A stretch of 47,949 nt of DNA, taken from contig NZ_FRAJ01000019.1 of NCBI RefSeq assembly GCF_900142285.1, positions 1 through 47,949 on the forward strand. The letters run 5' to 3'. The notes beneath the pieces are model-generated. The model worked only from the letters and a program-made list of their open reading frames with translations. It was not told where the DNA came from and made no database searches. Both the position numbers and the translations under genes were made by a program. Positions 43,220 to 47,949 of the stretch are shown piece by piece. Positions within the stretch are counted from its first letter, which is position 1. Each line of letters starts with the position of its first letter. The stretch is from Caminicella sporogenes DSM 14501. GTDB taxonomy: Bacteria; Bacillota; Clostridia; Peptostreptococcales; Caminicellaceae.

Positions 43220-46200
43220 AATAGCAGGACTTAACAGTTTTGTTGAAAAACAGACAATAGATTTTTCAAAACTTATAGAAAAAGGACTCTTTGGAATTTT
43301 TGGACCAACTGGAAGTGGTAAATCTACTATACTCGATGCAATAACCATAGCATTATACGGTCAGATTTCGAGGTCAACAAAAGAGTATATAAATACTGAC
43401 AGTGATAAATTATATGTTTGCTATGAATTTGATATAGGTGATGTAGAAAAGAGAAAATCTTACAAAATAGAAAGAAGTATAAAGAGAAATAAAAATGGAG
43501 GAATAACTACTGATTTTGCAAGGTTGTGTTATTTAGATGATGAAGGAAATGTCTATAAAGTCATTGATAAAGTATCTGAAGTTAATAATGAAATTGTAAA
43601 GATAATAGGATTAAATCACAGTGATTTTACACGTTCAGTAGTACTTCCACAAGGTAAGTTTAGCGATTTTTTGAAATTATCCGGAAGTGATAGGAGAAAT
43701 ATGCTTGAAAGAATTTTAGGACTTGAAAAGTATGGAATAAAGCTTATAGAAAAAATAAAGACTGTAAGAAGAAAAAATGAAGAAGAATTAAATATATTAA
43801 ATGGTGAACTCAGCAGATATGAAGGAGTTTCAGAGGAAAATTTAAAAATATTAAAGAGTGAGCTTAAAAATTTACAGAAAAAAGAGCAGATACTTAGAAA
43901 AGAGCTTGCAGAAATTGATAAAAAGTATGAAAATTTCAGTAAAATTTGGGAACTGCAAATAGAACTTAATAATTATTTAGAAGAAGAAAAGAAATTAAGT
44001 TTAGATAAGAGTAAAATAGATTTTAAAAGGGAAAAATTAAAAAAAGCAGTAAGAGCTTTAAGTATAAAGCCTTATTTAATGAGATATGAAGATATTTTAG
44101 AAAAAATTAATATAAAAAAGAATTTACTAGTTAAACTTGAAAGGGAAATAGATAAACTTAAAACCCAAAATGAGAGTACAGAGGCAGAATATAAAAAGGC
44201 ATATGAAGATAAAGAGAAAAATTTACCAATCATAATTGAAAAAGAGGCAAATTTGAAAAATGCATTAGAAATAAAAAAAGATGTAGAGAAGTTGAAAAGA
44301 GAAAAGGAAGAACTTGCTAAAAAATATAGTGAGTTAAAAACTAATATTACTAAATATGAAAGAGAAGTAGAAATTAATAATTCCAATAGAAAAAGATATT
44401 TAGAAGAATTAAACAGCATAGAAAAGACGATTAATGATATTAAAGTTGTTCCTGAATATAGAGAAAAATTAAACAAAGCGTGGGAAGTAGAAAAGAATTT
44501 AAAAAAATTATTAGAAGAGAAAGAAAAAAATTTGAAATATATAAGTAAATTAGAAGAAGTTATAAAAGACAATAATGATAAATTAAATAAAATAAATACA
44601 GATATAGATGAAAAATCTAAATTAGTTCTAAAAATAGAAGAAGAAATAAAAAAACTTGAAGAAAATGCACCAAAGGACAGAAATTATATATTTAAAAAAG
44701 AGCTTGAAATACAGCAAATGAAAATGATTTTAGAAAAAGCTCAAGAAGATTTGGAGAGAAAAAAGGTTTTAGAGAAAGAACTGTCAGATATAACAAATAT
44801 GATAAAAGAAAATGAAATAAAGCTTAACTATTTAATAGAAAATTTTAATGAAAACAATCAGCGATTAGAAGAAGCAAATTTTGAAATTGAAAAACTTGAA
44901 AAGTTGTATAGGGCTAGTATATTGAGTTTAGAACTTGAGGAAGGAAAGCCTTGTCCTGTATGCGGTTCTTGTCATCATCCACAAAAAGCTGAAAGAGTAG
45001 AACAAGAAGTAATTGAAGGAATAAAAGAAATTAAAAGAGGACTGGAAGAAACAAGAGAAGAGTTAAAAGGACAAATTAATAAAATTGAATTTATAATAGA
45101 AAAAGATAAAAAAGAAGAAGAAAAGAAAAAAGAAGAGATTAAGAAGTGTATTGATAAGTTAAAAGGGATAGAAATAAAACAGTTGAAGATAGATATAGAT
45201 AATAAAGAAAGAGAAATAGATATATTAAATGAAGCATTAGAGCAATGGGAAGTAGATTTGAAGGAGAAAAGAGAAAACTATGATAAATTTGTAAGAGAAA
45301 TAAATAGTCTTGAAGGTGAGAGAATACGGTATAGTGAAAGTCTTAAAAAAGACAGAGAAAGATTACAGGAAATGAATATTAAACTTGAGGATATAGAAAA
45401 AGATATTAATACAAGTAAAGAATTGTATACAAGATACAAAGAAATATTGAAACTTGAAAATATTGAAGAAAAGATAAGTGAAGTGAGAAAAAATGATAAG
45501 AAGTTAGTTAATCTGGAAAAAAGACACAGAGAATTAAGAGAGATTATAGAAAAATTGGACAGGGATAGAGAGAATATAAATCGAATATTAAATAATGAAA
45601 AGATTGAACTTGGCAAGATAGTAGAAAAAGGAGAAGAAAAGAAGAAAATTATTGATGAATATGAAGAAAAAATTAAAAGTGTAGTAGGAGATAGAAATCT
45701 GGAAGAATATTTATTGGAAATACAGGAAAACAAAGTAAATATTATTAAATTAGAGGAAACTTTAAGGGGAAAGCTTGAAAAAGAAAAAAATGAAATAATG
45801 AAAAAACAAGATGAATTGACTAAAATTAAAACTTCTCTTAATACTTTTGAAAAGGAACTTAAAGATGTTGAAAAAGAGGTAAAAAGACAGTTGGAAGAAA
45901 AAGGATTTGAAGATGTAGAAGAAGTAAATAAAAGTTTAATGGCTGAAGAAGATATAAAAGTATTAGAAGATGAGATAAAAAGATATGATGATGATATTAA
46001 GAGGATAAATGACAATATTATAAGGATTAAAAGTAAATTAAACAACCAATGGATAGATGAAAAAGAATGGATAAAATTAAAGAAAGATAGGGAAACTAAA
46101 GGATTTGAAATGGACAATTTAAAAGAAGAATTGGGCAAGAAAAAAGAACAAATTAATGAGATGAATAAAAATATTGAAAAAGTTAGAGAATTAAATCAAA

Positions 46201-46733
46201 AAATAGTTGTACTGCAAAAAAAGGTGGATATGTTAAAGGATATGTCTAAACTCGTATCTGGAAATAGATTTGTTGAATTTGTTGCAGTAAATCATTTGAA
46301 ATATATAGCTAGAGAAGCATCTAAAAGGCTGATGGATATTACTAATAAAAGGTACAGTTTAGAAATTGATTCACAGGGAAATTTTGTGATTTGTGATAAT
46401 TATAATGGTGGTGTAAGAAGGGACTGCAATACATTATCAGGTGGAGAGACGTTTATGACTTCTCTATCTTTAGCTTTAGCATTATCTACACAAATACAGC
46501 TTAAAGGAAATGCTTCAATAGAATTTTTCTTCCTTGATGAAGGCTTTGGAACTCTTGATAATCACTTACTTGATACAGTTATGACTTCACTTGAAAAACT
46601 TTATGAAGAAAAATTAGCCGTTGGAATTATAAGTCATGTCGAAGAATTAAAAAATAGAGTTCCTGTAAAGCTGATAGTAACTCCAGCTCAATCAGGACTG
46701 CATGGTACAAAGGTACATATTCAGAGAAATTAA
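43200..46733 (+). CDS. sbcC: SbcC ATPase (Rad50-like)
   Basis: The protein has 1,177 residues from the TTG at 43200, preceded by GAAGGTGA; the GTG at 43191 would add three residues, but MKPKLLKIAGLNSF matches typical SbcC starts. Walker A is GPTGSGKS (35-42). Long antiparallel coiled coils flank the zinc hook CPVC (C585-C588, in KPCPVCGSCHHP). The C-terminal half has LSGGETFMTSLSLALALS (signature) and FFFLDEGFGTLD (Walker B). Its coiled-coil codons give long, meaningless open frames on the other strand. Confidence 0.96.
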   Translation: MKPKLLKIAGLNSFVEKQTIDFSKLIEKGLFGIFGPTGSGKSTILDAITIALYGQISRSTKEYINTDSDKLYVCYEFDIGDVEKRKSYKIERSIKRNKNGGITTDFARLCYLDDEGNVYKVIDKVSEVNNEIVKIIGLNHSDFTRSVVLPQGKFSDFLKLSGSDRRNMLERILGLEKYGIKLIEKIKTVRRKNEEELNILNGELSRYEGVSEENLKILKSELKNLQKKEQILRKELAEIDKKYENFSKIWELQIELNNYLEEEKKLSLDKSKIDFKREKLKKAVRALSIKPYLMRYEDILEKINIKKNLLVKLEREIDKLKTQNESTEAEYKKAYEDKEKNLPIIIEKEANLKNALEIKKDVEKLKREKEELAKKYSELKTNITKYEREVEINNSNRKRYLEELNSIEKTINDIKVVPEYREKLNKAWEVEKNLKKLLEEKEKNLKYISKLEEVIKDNNDKLNKINTDIDEKSKLVLKIEEEIKKLEENAPKDRNYIFKKELEIQQMKMILEKAQEDLERKKVLEKELSDITNMIKENEIKLNYLIENFNENNQRLEEANFEIEKLEKLYRASILSLELEEGKPCPVCGSCHHPQKAERVEQEVIEGIKEIKRGLEETREELKGQINKIEFIIEKDKKEEEKKKEEIKKCIDKLKGIEIKQLKIDIDNKEREIDILNEALEQWEVDLKEKRENYDKFVREINSLEGERIRYSESLKKDRERLQEMNIKLEDIEKDINTSKELYTRYKEILKLENIEEKISEVRKNDKKLVNLEKRHRELREIIEKLDRDRENINRILNNEKIELGKIVEKGEEKKKIIDEYEEKIKSVVGDRNLEEYLLEIQENKVNIIKLEETLRGKLEKEKNEIMKKQDELTKIKTSLNTFEKELKDVEKEVKRQLEEKGFEDVEEVNKSLMAEEDIKVLEDEIKRYDDDIKRINDNIIRIKSKLNNQWIDEKEWIKLKKDRETKGFEMDNLKEELGKKKEQINEMNKNIEKVRELNQKIVVLQKKVDMLKDMSKLVSGNRFVEFVAVNHLKYIAREASKRLMDITNKRYSLEIDSQGNFVICDNYNGGVRRDCNTLSGGETFMTSLSLALALSTQIQLKGNASIEFFFLDEGFGTLDNHLLDTVMTSLEKLYEEKLAVGIISHVEELKNRVPVKLIVTPAQSGLHGTKVHIQRN

Positions 46734-46791
46734 TAATTTAACAATTATTATCTATTAATTATTCACTATTTAAGGTATGGGAGCTGATAAT

Positions 46792-47568
46792 ATGAATTTA
46801 ATTAAAGAATTAGATACAGCAAAGAAATTAGCAGTAAAAGCAGGAAAAGCTATACTCGATATATATGAAAATTCATTTGAAATAGAATACAAGGAAGATA
46901 AATCTCCAATAACATTAGCTGATAAAAAATCAAATGATATAATTGTAGAAGGATTAAAAAAAGAATTTCCGGCATATTCTATACTTTCTGAGGAACTAGA
47001 AGATAACAAAACTAGACTTAAAAATGATTGGTGCTGGATTGTAGACCCGCTAGACGGAACTAAAGAATTTATTAAGAAGAATGGTGAATTTACAGTTAAT
47101 ATAGCTCTTTCTTATAAAAATAAGGTAGTTCTTGGAGTTATATATATACCTGTGACAGATGAACTTTATTATGGAATTAAAGGAGTAGGTGCTTTTTATA
47201 AAAATAAACATAAAGAAGAAAAAATAAAAGTTTCTGATAGAAGAAAAGAGCTAAGGGTAGTTATGAGCCGTTCACATGCTACAGATAAACTTACATATCT
47301 ATTAGAAAAAAATAAAGATAAAATAAACGATGTTAAAAAAGTTGGGAGTTCTCTTAAAGGGTGTCTTATTGCCAGAGGCGAAGCAGAAATATATTATAGA
47401 TTTAGTTTAACTAAAGAATGGGATACCGCTGCAATGCAGGCTATAGTTGAATGTGCAGGAGGTATATTTAAACAAATAGATGGCTTGGACATGATTTATA
47501 ATAGAGAAAATCCTCTTAATGAGAAGGGGTTTTATATCTTAAATAATATTGATAACAAATTGATTTAG
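46792..47568 (+). CDS. cysQ: 3'(2'),5'-bisphosphate nucleotidase CysQ-like
   Basis: This inositol-monophosphatase-family enzyme dephosphorylates PAP to AMP and phosphate. Metal-binding motifs are SEELED (about 62-67), WIVDPLDGTKEF (about 82-93) and EWDTAAMQAIVE (about 206-217), giving the three-Mg active site. It has 258 residues from the ATG at 46792, chosen for GGGAGCTGAT upstream; an in-frame ATG at 46777 overlaps that ribosome site. It lies 58 nt after sbcC, past an AT hairpin (46731-46750) without a T-run, so read-through is possible. Other sulfate-assimilation genes are not near. Confidence 0.88.
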   Translation: MNLIKELDTAKKLAVKAGKAILDIYENSFEIEYKEDKSPITLADKKSNDIIVEGLKKEFPAYSILSEELEDNKTRLKNDWCWIVDPLDGTKEFIKKNGEFTVNIALSYKNKVVLGVIYIPVTDELYYGIKGVGAFYKNKHKEEKIKVSDRRKELRVVMSRSHATDKLTYLLEKNKDKINDVKKVGSSLKGCLIARGEAEIYYRFSLTKEWDTAAMQAIVECAGGIFKQIDGLDMIYNRENPLNEKGFYILNNIDNKLI

Positions 47569-47665
47569 ATTATAAGTTAACGATTGTAAAGTATATGATA
47601 TTTTAATATGATTTTTTATTTAGATTTAGGCTATTGGCTTATTAGCTTTTTAGCCCCCTAATAGA

Positions 47666-47949
47666 TTTGGACAAAATTAACCATAGAAATATAATAAATT
47701 TAGGGGGTGGATTTAAGTGCCAAAAAAACAACTCACTGAAGAATTTAGAGTTAAAGTAGTTAAAGAAGCCTTAGAAACTGGTGAACAAGGTATAGTAGCA
47801 AGACGTCATGATATTCATCCGGTTACCTTATCAAGATGGATAAATAACTATAAAAAATATGGAAAAACAACAGTTTCTAAACAAACTTCCAAAACTACTA
47901 ATAAAGATGTTGAGTCTCAGATACTAGAAAAAGAAAATGAACAACTAAA
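47666..47949 (+). mobile_element. IS3-family insertion sequence, left part only
   Basis: The coding part is an IS3-type OrfA. The non-coding left end, from about TTTGGACAAAATTAACC (47666), contains a perfect promoter: TTGGAC (47667-47672), 17-bp spacer, TATAAT (47690-47695). The element runs off the window, so its right end, target duplication and family subgroup cannot be checked; the exact left boundary is uncertain. Confidence 0.7.
47717..47949 (+). CDS. IS3-type transposase OrfA (HTH protein), truncated by the window edge
   Basis: At least 77 codons from GTG 47717, with GGGGGTGG upstream. The reading begins MPKKQLTEEFRVKVVKEALE and continues with a helix-turn-helix, GIVARRHDIHPVTLSRWINN, characteristic of IS3/IS911 OrfA. 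It ends in a leucine-zipper-like start (SQILEKENEQLK) that normally leads to OrfB by frameshift. The rest is outside the window. Confidence 0.85.
   Translation, partial: MPKKQLTEEFRVKVVKEALETGEQGIVARRHDIHPVTLSRWINNYKKYGKTTVSKQTSKTTNKDVESQILEKENEQL

Noticed and set aside
45278-46138. Minus-strand 286-codon open frame within sbcC
   Set aside because: Ser/Phe-rich mirror of the SbcC coiled coil, caused by Glu/Lys-rich codons on the opposite strand.
46731-46750. TAATAATT-TAAC-AATTATTA hairpin after sbcC as a terminator
   Set aside because: The stem is all A-T and has no T-run after it; termination is unlikely.
1-47949. CRISPR arrays, tRNA or rRNA genes, prophage genes
   Set aside because: No regularly spaced repeats, no recognisable tRNA or rRNA sequence and no phage structural genes were found by reading.

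Overview
The window is very AT-rich, gene-dense DNA from a low-G+C anaerobic Gram-positive bacterium. Evidence for a clostridial (Clostridia or Tissierellia-like) host: strong AGGAGGTGAT-type ribosome sites, frequent TTG and GTG starts, a SAM-I riboswitch, a T-box leader, AddAB instead of RecBCD, and an anaerobe's redox set (hybrid-cluster protein, FprA flavoprotein, small siroheme-type reductase). No species can be assigned from the sequence alone, and no rRNA, tRNA, CRISPR array or prophage was seen.

Layout. 1-1400: terminators of an upstream unit, a DUF4397 protein and a cold-shock protein. 1420-7620: a SAM-riboswitch-controlled methionine operon (DUF39 homocysteine synthesis protein, UPF0280, metF, a separate methionine synthase reactivation-domain protein, and a metH lacking that domain). 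7630-9700: a cytosolic parvulin and FprA. 9800-11800: a Crp/Fnr regulator divergent from a split permease whose second half carries a ferredoxin domain. 12365-16676: shikimate genes aroB-aroA-aroC-aroE. 16770-18382: a Trp (UGG) T-box leader with a duplicated terminator module, driving a trpB without trpA. 18380-24080: a nitrosative or redox stress island (cupin, Hcp, two DUF1858 proteins, a CMD-family protein, a small sulfite/nitrite-reductase-like protein) around a second Crp/Fnr regulator. 24250-26256: a ZorA/ZorB-like (MotA/MotB-like) membrane pair without the rest of a Zorya system. 26467-34843: signalling genes (REC-GGDEF, soluble CZB chemoreceptor, ThpR, PhoB-PhoR-like pair behind a TTAACA direct repeat, membrane diguanylate cyclase) and a Lit/DUF1461 membrane protein. 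34991-47568: addB-addA-sbcD-sbcC and a cysQ-like phosphatase. 47666-end: the left part of an IS3-type element.

The strongest unlisted signal is regulatory. Six promoters carry a 14-bp Crp/Fnr-type palindrome whose centre lies 32 bp (33 bp for hcp) from the centre of a good -10 hexamer, the geometry of class II activation. Five sites have a TTGAT/GTGAT-type half-site and surround the cysteine-free regulator at 21694-22371. The sixth is GTAAC-N4-GTTAC and lies between the other regulator and the permease-ferredoxin genes. Together these define two local regulons that probably answer to nitrogen oxides or redox stress. Most starts below were chosen by the ribosome-binding site, and several differ from the longest open frame.
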